From assembly GCA_037176705.1 (NCBI GenBank), contig CM073908.1:131677430-131741429 (forward strand): 64,000 nt of DNA. Reading direction: 5' to 3'. A program made the translations under genes and the position numbers. This stretch comes from Molossus alvarezi. Taxonomy: Eukaryota > Chordata > Mammalia > Chiroptera > Molossidae. Shown here in pieces: positions 10,656 to 23,041 of the stretch; position 1 is the first letter of the stretch, and every line of letters starts with the position of its first letter. Below the pieces are notes generated by a model, which saw only the letters and a list, made by a program, of their open reading frames with translations, was not told the origin of the DNA and ran no database searches.

Positions 10656-12299
10656 GCTAATGAAATCAGGATATCTAGTAAGATACACTCAAATTAATTG
10701 GGTAAAGATAAAATTTGCAAATTCTTAGAAACATATGCTATGAAATGCACATCTATATCCATAAAAATATCCAGTACATTGACTAATTCAAGAAATGTAT
10801 TTAAAAAGGAAATATATTACCTTCTCTAAGCATTCAATGTCATTTATGTGTTTCCAAACCTCTTATTTTAAGTAAATATTCAGTTTTTTCTTGATTTCCC
10901 GATAATAGTAAATCTTTACTCCTTATTTACCTGCATTCTGCTTGTTAATTGCCTCAAGTGAAAGTACTAATTAATAGGATTTGTTCCATTGGTAAAACAT
11001 TCAACACCTAAGCAGTTGAATACCAAATTTTAAATTCGAATATGAAGTTTCCAGGCATAAAAGTGTTCTTTTTCTCATACTTATTAAACACTTTACATTA
11101 TTAATGTAGTTTTTAAAAACTCTTTAAAAGGTTAATAATACAAGAGCTCATGTCTTTATTAATGGCAATGTTCACAGTTCATACTTCAGTGAAAACCATT
11201 GGTGAAATCATTATTCAAAGTAGAATCAGTTAAGAAGGCTTCCGTGGGTCTATGTATCTAATATTAGACACAACTGCCAACCTGTTAAAAAGAGTAAACT
11301 AGTCAATTCAGTCATCAATTGAATCCTGATTTTGACAACAGAGTAGAACAAAGCATCGCTACTGCTCCTCAACACACTTCTTTTAGTGAGTGTGACTTGT
11401 GATCATTTCTTCTATAAAACTAAACTCAACATAAGGAGAAAAAGGAATGTAGTAGGCATTTTCAAATGTCATTTTTAAAATATAATTTTGTCAATATGGA
11501 TGCTTGGTGTATTATTACGAAATGCTAAAATATCCTACTGAGGCTTTCTTTTTCCTAGTTTACTATGCTGTTTTTGTCAGAGAAGCAGCAGCAGCTCCAT
11601 CTTCTGGACTAAACAGAACGAGAAATAATTATGGTGTTTGTAAAGTCAAATTCCTGAGGTAAAATAGATCATCTACATGTACACAGCAAAATGAAAAGCC
11701 TGCAAATAATTATTAGTTGTTAATCATCACAGGAGAAATTAACATGGAATCGATTTGCGATATCAACAAGCAACTACATAAGGGCAGCAAACCTCTCTTT
11801 CAGCACCAGGACTATGTGGGTAGTTCATGCCTTTGTACATTTTTTTAACATATAAAATACACGCAAAAATGACATACAATTTGAGGAAAAAATATGTTCC
11901 ACGAATTAACTTTAAAAAAGTCAACCAGGAGATCTCACTAGATTCAAACTGCTTTGCTATAGGAAAGTGGGAGAGATGGATTAAACTTTTTGAAATATTC
12001 TTCCAGTCTAATATAAAAAGAAATACGAAAATAAAAACCTCACACAAGAAAATCACTGCAGTAGACCATAAAGAGGGCCACTTAATGATAGAGCCCAGCT
12101 GTATATGGGATAGGTTAATAGGGCACCCATCACAATAAGCACTGTAGCCATCCCTGGCAAATTAAATTTATGAAGAAAGAAGTGATAATTTCTGAGAGAG
12201 TGCTAAATGTAACTAAATGGGATACTTAGATTTGGGGATAGAAGAGAAGCCTCCTGGAGGAAGGCAACGGTTGCTCAACTCCACCAAAGTACATGCTCA
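10656..12299. other. Single-copy AT-rich DNA
   Basis: No gene or repeat recognised. Overlapping open frames of about 100 codons on both strands near 11763-12138 share no domain and look like chance openings. Confidence 0.5.
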
Positions 12300-12875
12300 G
12301 TGTGGTAGGCAGAATTCTAAGATCCTAGGCCCCTGGTACATACTCATCTTCTCCTAGTTATTCAACCAAACACTAAATATAGGCGCTGCTCAAAAGAAAT
12401 TTTGCAGAGACTTTATCTTACGATACACAGAACATCGAGGTAGACCTAAGTTAATCAAATGAACCCTTTAAAAGCAGTTTTCTTTGCCTGGTTGCTGAGG
12501 AGGATGTCAGAGATCCGAAGTGCTTTTGCTTGCTTGTGGATGAAGGAGGCCACACGTTAAAGAATGTCAGTGACCTTCGGAACTGAGAGTGGCCTCTGCT
12601 CTTGACAGCCAGCAAAAGAATAAGGACCTCGGTCCTATAACTGCAGGGAACTAAATTCTGCCACCGAATATGCACTTGGAAGTGAATTTTTTACCAGTTT
12701 CCAAATAAGAATTCAGCCTGACAGACACCTAGACTCCAGCCTATGATACTCTGAGCTGAGAACTGGCCATGCCAAGCTAGACCTGTATAATTGTGAGGCA
12801 ATAAATGAGTGTTGTTTTAAACCACAATTTATTTGTCACAAGTTATTATTTAGCAATAGAAAATTAATAGATAAG
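12300..12875 (+). mobile_element. MaLR-type LTR (MLT1-like), diverged
   Basis: GTGGTAGGCAGAATTCTAAGATCC start, AAATTTTGCAGAGACTTTATC, GTGGATGAAGGAGGCCACACG, GAGTGGCCTCTGCTCTTGACAGCCAGCAA, GTGAGGCAATAAATGAGTGTTGTTTTAAACC and AGCAATAGAAAATTAATAG end. These are consensus blocks of MLT1-class LTRs. The subfamily is not resolved. Confidence 0.75.
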
Positions 12876-13404
12876 AATATATATGCTTAAATTTTCTCTC
12901 TAAGGAACATAGTTCCTGTAACCATCCAGCTTTTGTATTTGCTGAAGTGGTTATATAATTTTCCCTTATCTTCTTATAATGCTTAGTCTTACTTTTAAAC
13001 AAATATTTTGGGACACATTAAAAGATTAATGCCTTGTCAGGCACCAAATTATTAGCTTTCTGAGTGGGCCTATGTCATTAACTCACACTCAGGTGCCTTC
13101 ATTTCTGCCAATAACCAGGAGTAAAAATCAAAATATTGAACAGCTGGTATTGCATGGGCACACACCAATCATTCAGATACCCTATCTATCAGAAAGGCTG
13201 CTAGCTAGTCACCATACTGGCACTGGACAAATATCACCTCTGCCAAAAACTGTGTTCCTGGCAGGAAATAGGCAAGAACATAAGTATAAAAGTGGTAGAC
13301 TATCTCGGGAGGCAGTAAATAAGACAGTTGTGCAACGTTTATTTTACCTAAGAGTTGGCTTCTCGCTTAGCTTCTTGAGTTCTCACTCTCAATAGTTTCA
13401 TCCT
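12876..13404. other. No gene recognised
   Basis: An open frame of 107 codons at 13072-13395 (+) has no recognised domain, and no start-context or homology support is visible by eye. Left as unassigned. Confidence 0.45.
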
Positions 13405-13650
13405 TAGAGTTGCCAGATATTGGTAAACAAAATAACATGTGACAGTGAGTTAAACTAAAATTTCAGATTATCAACAAATAATTATTTAGTACACATATGG
13501 GTCCAAAATATAGCATGGACCCAATGTAGGCCAATTTACTCCCAGAAAATATTTCATGAGACATATTTATACAGAAAATAAAATATTATTTATCTGAAAT
13601 TCATATTTAACTGAGTATTCTGTATTTTTTTTGACAACTCTATTTATCTT
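13405..13650. mobile_element. Palindromic interspersed element with long imperfect terminal inverted repeats
   Basis: The left end TAGAGTTGCCAGATATTGG and right end TTGACAACTCTA are inverted. Inner blocks TTTCAGATTATCAACAAATAATTATTTAGT and AATATTATTTATCTGAAATTC are also mutually inverted, around a centre near 13520. I recognise the layout as a common mammalian fold-back repeat but do not name the family. Confidence 0.6.
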
Positions 13651-14043
13651 TGTCTTCCTTCCTAAGCAAGTCATTTTTTACTTAAAATAGATCTAAGTTT
13701 TGGGTCTTTCTCTGTGCCAAGATATATTACAATAATAACCCTTATCTTCCCCATCCCTGTACCTGGGTACTGTAACTTTACAAATCATCTTCATCGAGTA
13801 TATTTCCCCACCCCTGAATTTTTATTTCAGCCATATTACTTGCTTTGACCAATGGAACAGGGTAGACATGGCAGTGTGCTATTTTCAAGCTTGACCATTA
13901 AGAAACCTTGTGGGTGTCTCTACTTCCTTACTTGCACCTCTACATAACCTTAAGTTCCAGGAAGACAATGCAGGCACCCTAACTAAACCTGATCTATACC
14001 AGTTTACTTGCAGCCAATTACCAGATTCATGAACGGAAATGTA
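13651..14043. other. No gene or clear repeat
   Basis: Single-copy sequence with no supported coding region. Confidence 0.5.
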
Positions 14044-14204
14044 GGAATACCTCAGAGATATTGCAAGTCCAATTCCAGATAACTGCAATAAAGTGAGTCG
14101 TAAAATTATTTTGCTGATGGAGGGTAATGCCTTGTTTTATTGCACTTCACAGGCATTGCATTTTTTACAAAGTAAAGAAAGGTAAGACCCTCCATCAGCA
14201 AAAT
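14044..14204. mobile_element. Tigger1 (TcMar-Tigger) remnant, internally deleted and rearranged
   Basis: Left part GAATACCTCAGAGATATTGCAAG and ACTGCAATAAAGTGAGTC match the Tigger1 terminus. GCCTTGTTTTATTGCACTTCACAGGCATTGCATTTTTTACAAA matches the other terminus. The transposase body is gone. An 18-bp perfect inverted repeat (14108-14125 with 14187-14204) based on TTGCTGATGGAGGGT lies around the second terminus. Confidence 0.75.
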
Positions 14205-14264
14205 GGCATAGGTAACTCACCTTTCCCTTTCTACTTCATAATTAAGATATTAAAAGAGAAGTTC

Positions 14265-14353
14265 AGTAACTACAATACCGTCTTGTGGCTTGTTTAAGAA
14301 GCCACAAAAGCAAGTAACTACAATACTGTCGCTGGTTTAAGAAGCTGCAAAAG
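14265..14353 (+). repeat. Tandem duplication of a unit of about 45 bp
   Basis: Unit 1 (14265-14310) and unit 2 (14313-14353) both begin AGTAACTACAATAC and end TTTAAGAAG-C-ACAAAAG-like. Unit 2 lacks about 5 nt. Only two units are present. Confidence 0.85.
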
Positions 14354-15489
14354 GAAGAAAAGAAAGCCAGTCCCTATGGACATAAGAATAAATTATATTA
14401 CCCCGTTGCCTCCCTCAGGTGCTCTGGGAGAATCCCAGTGAAAGCACCACTGGGAGAAGGGAACCTGATTGAGCTTTACTCTAATACTCCAAGAGTTATT
14501 GCCTTGTCATGTCCCTGTTTTAGCTTGAACTGGTATGCTGAGCTTTATTGGGAATTACAGTGTTGGTAGGGAGGATTTGATAAAGCTTGTGTAGCATTAC
14601 TTTCCTGGAATTCTAGTCTTTTGTTTTCTTTTCATTTTACCTGGTGTCTATCTGAATTAAGCACTTTTGATTTTCTGTATCCACCTAAGGATTAGAGCTA
14701 AATAACTTTATTAAAGGCCAATGAACTGTAGTTCAATTCTCGCACACTCAGATATATTTTTCTACATATGTGAAGGCTTTACCATATACAAACACCCGCC
14801 ACAGTTTTTCTTTACCAGTACACTTTCTAAGGGTGTGTGTAGTTGAACATTTATTTTTAACATGATTGATACTCAGTAAATCTATATGCCACACAGCCTT
14901 TCAATTACAGATGAAGCAATAGCTTGTACTTGTTCATTTAATTTTTATGACACTGAATAAACTGTGAATCTAATTGGATGGTTCAAAGATTAATAATGGA
15001 ATACTGGTCCACGTATTTCTGGTGTGTCATCTCTTTGAGTTCATCTGGATATCATCACCAAAAATATCCTGAAATCTGGTTTACGCAGCATTCTATCAAT
15101 TGGACATCTCTATTAACCAGCTCTTCTTCTTTTTCCAGGGTAATAATTGCAACGTATCTATAAGACCCTAAAATGCCTCCTTGCTAGGAATATTAAATTA
15201 TATCTAGTGTAGTTTTTGTGCTACACATATATTACTGAACTTCAGTGCCCCTAACACTGGAGATCATGTATGGTATATACAGTAGCATTCAATTTACTTA
15301 ATTAGAAGTTGGTCTTTCTTTAACCATATAGGTAAGAGTTTACTGAGGCTACATTGTCTCAAAAGATCACTTATATTCACTCCCAGGAAGCAAAGATCTA
15401 CTGCCCTTTGGGGTGTCCTCACAAGCATGAATGCAGCTAGTAGGCCTGATACACATCAGAAACATCAGGATGATCTTAAAGGAATGCTT
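14354..15489. other. Single-copy DNA, no gene seen
   Basis: No repeat or coding region confidently recognised. Confidence 0.45.
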
Positions 15490-15645
15490 TGCTTCTCAAG
15501 GTGTGGTCTGCAGGTAGCAGTATCAGCATCACGTGTAAGTCGTTAGAAATGCAAGAGCTCAGGCCCAACTGAGACCTACTGAATCAGAATCTGTATTTTA
15601 TCAAGGTCCTCAGATGATTCCTGTGAACATTAAAATTCAGGAAGT
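15490..15645 (-). mobile_element. MER20-like hAT-Charlie element
   Basis: TTCTCAAGGTGTGGTCTGCAGG...AGCAGTATCAGCATCAC, AGAAATGCAAGAGCTCAGGCCC and CCTACTGAATCAGAATCTGTATTT are reverse-complement blocks of the MER20 type. Diverged, non-autonomous DNA transposon. Confidence 0.7.
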
Positions 15646-15917
15646 ACAGTTCAGTGCATATTACCATTATGCCATCACATCAAGCAGCAAGATGCACTTC
15701 AGGATTTCCAGCTGGACACTTTAAATAAGCTACCCAACTCTTCTGAGGCTGAAAATCCCATGGGGTTCCCACAGCCCATGTCTGCAAGTTATGAATATTA
15801 AATAAGGTCATACATTTTAGAACCATAAAGGGCCTGTAGAAATGTTAGCTCTTGCTACTTTGCAGTGAGTGTGTCTCCACTTTTTCATTCCCAGTGGAGT
15901 GTTCAAAAAGAATCATA

Positions 15918-16062
15918 ATGATAGCTACCATTTATAAAATGCTATCATGTGCCAGGTGCTCTTCCAGTGTTTTACAACAATCCAAAGATTGTAGAGTTTA
16001 CTATCCTCATGGTATAGGGGAGAGGACTAGAGCACAGACTCAGAGCCAGGGAATCTTCTCCA
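15918..16062 (-). mobile_element. MIR SINE fragment
   Basis: ATGATAGCTACCATTTATAAAATGCTATCATGTGCCAGGTGCTCTTCCAGTG matches the reverse-complement MIR 3' end. The older half is decayed. Confidence 0.75.
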
Positions 16063-16189
16063 TAGTCAATGTCTTTGACCCTACCCCAAATTGTTGCTCA
16101 TTTTGATATATTTAAATATTTTGTATGTAAGTCCAAATTACGTTTGGCCCATCTCTGCTTTATCTTACGTGCCACCTGATATGCACACT

Positions 16190-16335
16190 GAAAAATATAA
16201 ATCTGCAGGCTCTACTCTGGGGAGATGATGCAATAGATCTGGGGGAAGACTCAGGAATTGATATTTTTAAAAAGCACCCAGGAGATTTTTGGGACCTCTC
16301 GGGTACTCAAGTACTATTCTAAATTAGGGTCTCCT
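16190..16335 (+). mobile_element. MER20/MER58-like hAT fragment
   Basis: CAGGCTCTACTCTGGGGAGATGATG, GATCTGGGGGAAGACTCAGGAATTGATATTTTTAAAAAGCACCCAGGAGA resembles hAT-Charlie MER elements. The family is not resolved. Confidence 0.5.
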
Positions 16336-16536
16336 AGTCAGAACCCGTTGTGGTTGCAAGCTTACAGCACATTGAGAGTCTCATTAATGTCAATGCCATC
16401 TCCACTGACACATTCTAAGAACTCAGCCCACAAAGGGCAAGGCCCAGTTCTCATCTGGCTTGCTGCAGAGCTTCATTAGTTCTCACATTTCCCTTGGTAA
16501 CACAGGCCAGGATGAACCTAGTCTCACCTGACTTTT

Positions 16537-16822
16537 ATTTATTATTTATTTATTTATTTATTTATTTTATTTTTCATTAATCCTGACTCAAAAATATTTT
16601 TTCCATTGAATTTTAGAGAACATGGAAATGAAGGAGAGAGGAGGAGAGAAAGAGAGAAAAACATCGATGTGAGAGAGACACATCGATTGGTTGCCTCCTA
16701 CATGTGCCCAGCTGGGGTCGGTATCAAACCTGGAACCCAAGTATATACCCTTGGCCGGGAATGAAACCCACAACCCATTGTTGCACAGGACAATGCTGTA
16801 ACCACTGAGCAACTGGCCAGGG
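16537..16822 (-). mobile_element. Ves SINE, minus strand, with (ATTT)n tail
   Basis: Reverse complement: the tail region appears as an (ATTT)n run at 16537-16575, then GA-rich sequence (the CT-rich block), and the tRNA head ends ACCACTGAGCAACTGGCCAGGGC. Target-site duplication CTCACCTGACTTTT (16523-16536) / CTCACCTACCTTTT (16823-16836). Confidence 0.92.
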
Positions 16823-16836
16823 CTCACCTACCTTTT

Positions 16837-17908
16837 AAACGAACTTAAACCACCAAGACAAACCTAGGCCAATTTTTTGTCTTTTCTCACACACATGTTG
16901 GGAATTGATGTGCTCATATTAAGACAGGTTTATACCATTTATTTTGTCATTGTTTCTGTCCCAACCATGGAATAACATTTACATTAGATTGCATATTCAA
17001 CTTTATTCCTGGCATACTCTTTGGTGCCCAGGTCCACTGTTTGTATCTGAGCAGATAACAATCTCATTGCACAAACATAACCCTTTCTATATGTAAACCA
17101 ACATTTTATTTTGAGTTCCCAGTCTGCCATTAGATTGAAATTGAAATGGCAAGAAATTCCCCAAAGGTAGGTGGCCTGCATAGTGACAAGATGTTGGGAT
17201 GGATGCAACACTCTCTCATGCTGGATTTTAGTGATGTCCAAATTGCCATCATTTTGTGTGTGTTTCTGTGTGTGTGTGTATAGTCTGTACATGTAGGTCA
17301 CCATTTGAACCCCTTGTCCCAACCACAATGTCTCTTCAGATGCATCAACTATCTTTGCCAGGTTCATGCCACTGTCAGGGACATGAACATATTCTGCTGC
17401 ACCTGCACTACATTGTGCACCAGAAAATTATACAACAGGGTCTCCAATCCACCATCTTTACCTGACAGCCATTTTTCCTGCTTTCCTGTGCTCTCTTCAA
17501 GGAAGGGAGGAGATAAGTGTGAACTACAAGTGTCCTCTGTACTTGGATTTCACAAACCCACCCAAGATGTTAGTGGAAAGTACAAATCAGTAAGTCCCAA
17601 TGCCCCTTCCCCTGAAACCTCAAACCAAGCTTTTTTGCCACCCCTTTCATGTAGAGCATCAAACTAATCTTGAAAGGAGGAAAGATTTATCTACATTATT
17701 TATTAATTTTTCGAAAATGTTTGTTTATGCCGTTTTTCATCTCCTCTAAAATGTAAGCTTTTGCAATCCAAACACCAAGAACTGACTTCTGCTCTCTACT
17801 GTGAATATAGAATTTATCATTTACCTACTTTTCCAAATACAGGGGAGTATAAGAATAGAAGGATACAAGGGAAAGAAGCATAAGTTGACATTTCAACAAT
17901 ATTCCATT
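16837..17908. other. No gene recognised; chance open frames
   Basis: A 127-codon minus-strand open frame (16984-17367) and overlapping plus-strand frames (17256-17667) lack recognisable domains. A (TG)n stretch lies at 17256-17281. I see no splice-supported or conserved-looking gene. Confidence 0.45.
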
Positions 17909-18069
17909 GCCCTGGCTGGTTTGGCTCAGCGGTTAGAGCATCAACCCATAAACCAAAGAGTTGTGGGTTTGATTCCAGTCAAGGGCACATACCTCAGTTG
18001 TGGTTTGGTCCCTGGCCCTGGTTGTGGTTGTGTCGGATGCAACCAATCAATGTGTTTCTCTCATGTCAA

Positions 18070-18127
<58 letters not shown>

Positions 18128-18195
18128 CCCCTCCCTCCCTCCCACTCTTTCTGAAGACAAATGGAAAACTCTTCTTGAGTGACAATTTTTAAAAA
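17909..18195 (+). mobile_element. Ves SINE with expanded (CT)n
   Basis: GCCCTGGCTGGTTTGGCTCAGCGGTTAG head, B box GTGGGTTTGATTCC, GGGCACATACCTCAGTTG. The internal CT-rich block has expanded into a pure (TC)n microsatellite at about 18074-18125, and the terminal block is degraded (CTTCTTGAGTGACAAT). The flanking duplication is unclear. Confidence 0.9.
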
Positions 18196-18564
18196 ATTTT
18201 TGAAACACAACTATTTTTTGAAGTATCATGGCACTGTACATCCTCCCCATCCCATGACCAGCCACAGTGAAAGAAGCAGTAATGACATGACATAGGACAT
18301 AGAAATGGAATGATAGATTGAATGAGGATGCAGCATCCACAACTTCAAACTAACTCTACCATGCCACTCAGTGTTTACTTTTGCCTTATGAAAAAAAAAA
18401 ATAGACAAAGCATCCCCATCTTGATGCCCTGGATAAGGGTATTAACAAGGAAAAACTAATTTGACCCAAATTTGACAAGCACATACACATGAAACAATGT
18501 GGGGAACATGAAGGGACGTGTTAACTCTTTGACTGGCTGGTCAAATTACCCTTAGCAATAAAAA
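18196..18564. other. No gene or clear repeat
   Basis: Single-copy DNA with a short A run at 18389-18401. Confidence 0.45.
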
Positions 18565-18715
18565 TATCTAATATCTATTGAGATCTTATGCATCAGATAC
18601 GCTATTGAGCCATTATCTTCTTTTTTTCCCACAACGGTCCTATAATTGCATTATTAACTCTGTTTTTAAAGATGAGAAATTTAACTAGTTGATAGAAGTG
18701 GTGGGTCTCAAATAC
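18565..18715 (-). mobile_element. MIR SINE fragment
   Basis: CTAATATCTATTGAGATCTTATGCATCAGATACGCTATTGAG and TTAACTCTGTTTTTAAAGATGAGAAATTTAAC follow the reverse-complement MIR layout. Strongly diverged. Confidence 0.6.
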
Positions 18716-19223
18716 GATATTTTTGTAAACCTAAAATTAAATTCACAACCACCATGTTATATTAAAAAGGAGGGAGTATCAAACACCACAGCCATACTTT
18801 GCTTCTATTTAATGGGGTATTATCTTTGATTTGGTGTCCCCTGTAAGAGCAATGCCTGTATGAATCAACCAGCTAAGCAAACTTTATATGTTGATAAGAG
18901 ATAGTATCGCCTGATCTACCACTTCTATAACCTGGGGATACTGGTTTTATCTTGGGATAATATATATGGGAGACTCTTTTTCCATTTTTTTAAAAATTTA
19001 TTTATTTATTTTTGTTACAGAAGTTTCTCCTTATTCCCCCACTGTATGCCCCTCCCTCCCTGCCCTGTCCCCAGCTTTGTTGTCCATGCCCATTGTTCAT
19101 GAATACATGCATATAAGTACTGTTGTTTATCTCTCCACCACCACCCCCTCTCCTGGGGATTGTCAGTCTGTACCCCACTTCCACATCTCTGGGACTACCC
19201 CATTCCTCAGACTGTTATGCTCA

Positions 19224-22200
19224 TTATATTCCACAAATAAGTGAGATCATATGATACTTGTCTTTCTCTGTTTGGCTTGTTTCACTTAGGATGATACTTT
19301 CCAGGTCCCTCCATGTTGTTTCAAAGGATAAGAGCTTTTTCTTTCTTACAGCTGCGTAGTACTCCATTGTGTATATGTACCACTGCTTTTTTAGCCATTC
19401 GTCTACTGATGGACACTTGGGCTGTTTCCAGATCTTAGCTATTGTAAATCGTGCTGCCACAAACATGGGGGTACATATATTCTTTCTGACTGGTGTTTCA
19501 GGCTTCTTAGGGTATATTCCTAGAAGTGGGATCACTGGGTCAAATGGCAGTTCCATTTTTAATTTTTTGAGGTAACACCATATTGTTTTCCATAGTGGCT
19601 GCACCAGTCTGCATTCCCACCAGCAGTGTGCTAGAGTCCCCTTTTTCCCACACCCTCACCAACACTCGTTGTTTGATGATTGTTGAGGGCGGCCATTCTG
19701 ACAGGTGTGTGGTGATACCTTATTGTTGTTTTAATTTGCATCTCTCTGATGATTAGTGATGTTGAGCATTTCTTCATATGTCTCTTAGCCATTTGTATGT
19801 CCTGTTTGGAGAGGTGTCTATTCAGGTCCTCCGCCCATTTTTTAATTGGGTTCTTTGTCTTCCTTTTGTTGAGCTGTATGAGCACTCTATATATATTGGA
19901 AATTAACCCCTTATCTGATGTATCGTTGGCAATTATGCTCTCTCATAGAGAGGGTTGCCTTTCCATTTTGGTGGTTGTTTCTTTTGCCGTACAGAAGATT
20001 TTGAGTTTGATGTAGTCCCATGAGTTTATTTTCTCCTTTGTTTCTGTTGCCTTAGCTGATGTATCAGTAAAAATTCTGCTGCGTATGATGTCTGAAATTT
20101 TGTTGCCTACGTTTTCTTCTAGGATTTTTATAAATTCATGAGCCACATTTAAGTCTTTTATCCATTTTGAGTTTATTCTTGTGTATGGTGTAAGTTGATG
20201 GTCTAGTTTCATTTTTTGCATGTAGCTGTCCAATTTTCCCAACACCATTTACTAAAGAGGCTGTCTTTCCTCCACTGTATGCTCTTGCCACCTTTGTCAA
20301 ATATTAATTGAGCATGTTGCCTTCGGTCCATTTCTGGGTTCCCTATTCTGTTCCATTGATCTATCTGTCTGTTCTTGTGCCTGTACCAGTCTGTTTTGAT
20401 TACAGAGGCTTTATAGTCTAACCTGAAATCTGGTAATGTGATCCCGCCAACTTTGTTCTTTTTCAAGATTGGTGTGGCTATTCGGGGTTTTCTGTTTCCA
20501 TATGAACTTTTGAAGTATTTGTTTTAGTTCTGTGAAGTATGGCATTGGTATTTTGATGGGGATTGCATGGAATCTATAGATTGCTTTGGGTAGAATGGAC
20601 ATTTTAATGATGTTAATTCTTCCAATCCATGAACAAGGTATGTACTTCCACTTTTTATATCTTCCTCTATTTTTTTTCAATGGCCTGTACTTTTCTGCAA
20701 ATAGGTCCTTTATTTCTTTGTTTAGGTTTATTCCTAGGTATCTTAATTTTTTTTTTTTTTTTTTTTTTTTTGCTGAGATGGTAAATGGGATTGTTTTTTT
20801 TAGTTTCTTTTTCTGTGACTTCAATATTGGTGTATAAGAAGGCCATTGATTTCTTGACATGAATTTTGTATTGTGCTACTTTGCCAAATTCCATTAAGTC
20901 TAGTAAATTTTTGATGGAGTCTTTGGGGTTTTCTACGTATAGTATCGTGTCATCTGCGAATAATGACAGTTTCGCTTCCTCCTTTCCAATTTGGATCCCT
21001 TTTATTTTTCCTTCCTGTCTAATTGCTGTGGCTAAGACTTCCAGTACCATGTTAAATAAGAGTGACAAAAGTGGGCATCCTTGTCTTGTTCCTGTTCTTA
21101 AGGGAAATGCTTTTAGTTTTTGCCCATTGAGTATGATGTTGGCTGTAGGTCTTTCATATATGGTCTTTATTATGTCAAGATGTGATCCCTCTATTCCCAG
21201 ATTGCTGAACATTTTTATCAGAAATGGGTGCTGGATTTTGTCAAATGCTTTTTCAGAGTCTATTGACATGATCCTATGATTTTTATTTTTCATTTTGTTT
21301 ATGTGGTGTATCACATTTATTGATTTGCGAATATTGTACCAGCCTTGCATCCCTGGGATGAATCCCCTTGGTCATGGTGGATAATTTTTTTGATGTATTG
21401 CTGGATTTGATTTGCTAGTATTTTGGTCAGAATTTTGGCATCTATGTTCATCAGGGATATTGGTCTGTAGTTTTGTTTTTTTGTAGTGTCTTTTTGTGAT
21501 TTTGGCATTAGAATTATGTGGGTCATAAAACGAGTTTGGAAGTCTTCCTTCTTCTTGAATTTTTTGAAAAATTTTGATGAGAATGGGTGTTAGTTCTTCT
21601 TTGAATGTCTGGTAAAATTCCCTCATGAAGGCATTCGGGCCTGGGTTTTTGTTTGCTGGGAGAGTCTTGATTAACTCTTCAATTTCCTTTCTTGTTATTG
21701 GTCTGTTCAAGTTTTCTCTCTTCCCGGTTCAATTTCAGGAAACTATGTGTTTTTAGAAATTTGTCCATTTCGCTTAGATTGTCTAATTTGTTGCCATATA
21801 ATTGTTCATAATATTTGTTAACAATCCTTTGTATTTCTGCGGTGTCAGTTATTATTTCCCCTTTTCCATTTCTGATTTTGTGTATTTGGGTTCTCTCTCA
21901 TTGTTTCTTGGTGAGTCTAGCTAAGGGTCCATCAATCTTGTTTATCTTTTCAAAGAACCAGCTCTTTGTTTCATTGATCCTTTGAATTGTTTTTTCTTTC
22001 TTTTTTTTTCATTTCATTTTTTTTCCATGTCATTTATTTCTGCTCTGATCTTTACTATTTCCTTTCTTCTACTTGCTCTGGGGTTTTCTTTTTGTTTGCT
22101 TTCTAGTTCTTTAAGTTGTGAGGTTAGATAGTCTGTTAGAAATTTTTCTTGCTTCTTGAGGTAGGCCTGTAGTGCTATGAACTCCCCTCTCAGAACTGCT

Positions 22201-23041
22201 TTCGCTGCATCCCATAGATTTTGTGTTGTTGTGTGTTCATTTTCATTGGTTTCCAGGAAGTTTTTAATTTCTACCTTGATCTTCATGGTAACCCATTCAT
22301 TATTCAATAACATGCTATTTAGCGTACTTTCTTGATTTGTAGTTGCATGCCATTGTGATCTGAGAAGATGCTTGATATGATTCCAATCTTCTTGAACTTG
22401 TAGAGACTTAGTTTGTGCCCTAATATGTGGTCTATCGTTGAGAATGTCCCATGTGCACTTGAGAAAAATGAATTCTGAAATTTTGGGGTGTAATTATTTG
22501 TAGATATCTTTTAAATCCATTTGATCTAACGCTTCATTTAGAGTCTGTGTTTCCTTGTTAATTTTTTGTCTAGAAGATCTATTCAGTGATGTCAGCAGGG
22601 TATTGAAATCCCCTGCTATGATTGTATTACTGTTGATTTCTCCTTTGAAGTCCTCCAAAGATTTTTTAATATATGTTGGTGCTCCTATATTGGGTGCATA
22701 TATATTTACCACGGTTATATCTTTCTGTTGGATAGATACTTTCAATATTATGCACTGGCCTTCTTTGTCTCTAGTTATGGCCTTCATTGTGTAGTCTACA
22801 TTATCAGATATGAGTATTGCTACCCCAGCTTTTTTTTTTTGCTCTCCATTTACTTGAAAGATGTTTTTTCCATCCCTTCACTTTCAACCTATGTGAGTCT
22901 TTTTATGTGAGGTGGGTCTCTTGGAAACAACATATATGTGAGTCATGCTTTCATATCTGGTCAGCTACTGTGTCTTTTTATCAGAGCATTCAAACCATTC
23001 ACATTTAAGGTGATAACTGATATGTACTTATTTATTGCCAT
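19224..23041 (-). pseudogene. L1 ORF2 (endonuclease / reverse transcriptase), broken
   Basis: ORF2p nicks target DNA and reverse-transcribes the L1 RNA there. Reading from 23041: the start MAINKYISVITLNVNGLNAL meets an early stop, and the endonuclease part continues in pieces (IIAGDFNTLL at about 22580). The RT region has a D-S-E-K-A-F-D motif, a GTRQGCPLL motif and the catalytic F-A-D-D box with LYVENP (about 20930-21280). The C-terminal domain ends with TMEYYAAVRKKKLLSFETTW (about 19224-19604). Many frameshifts occur, and a T25 tract at 20747-20771 (A-tract in sense) interrupts the frame. The ORF2 start overlaps the ORF1 end by 14 nt. Confidence 0.92.

Noticed and set aside
11763..12138. 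Overlapping frames of about 100 codons on both strands
   Set aside because: Mutual antisense openings in AT-rich DNA without domains.
16984..17367. 127-codon minus-strand frame as a gene
   Set aside because: No recognised domain, contains HTQKHTQ from a TG microsatellite, and plus-strand frames of similar length overlap it.
20586..21279. Plus-strand frames up to 137 codons within 20.5-21.3 kb
   Set aside because: Antisense of L1 ORF2; hydrophobic texture comes from the reverse complement of lysine-rich codons.
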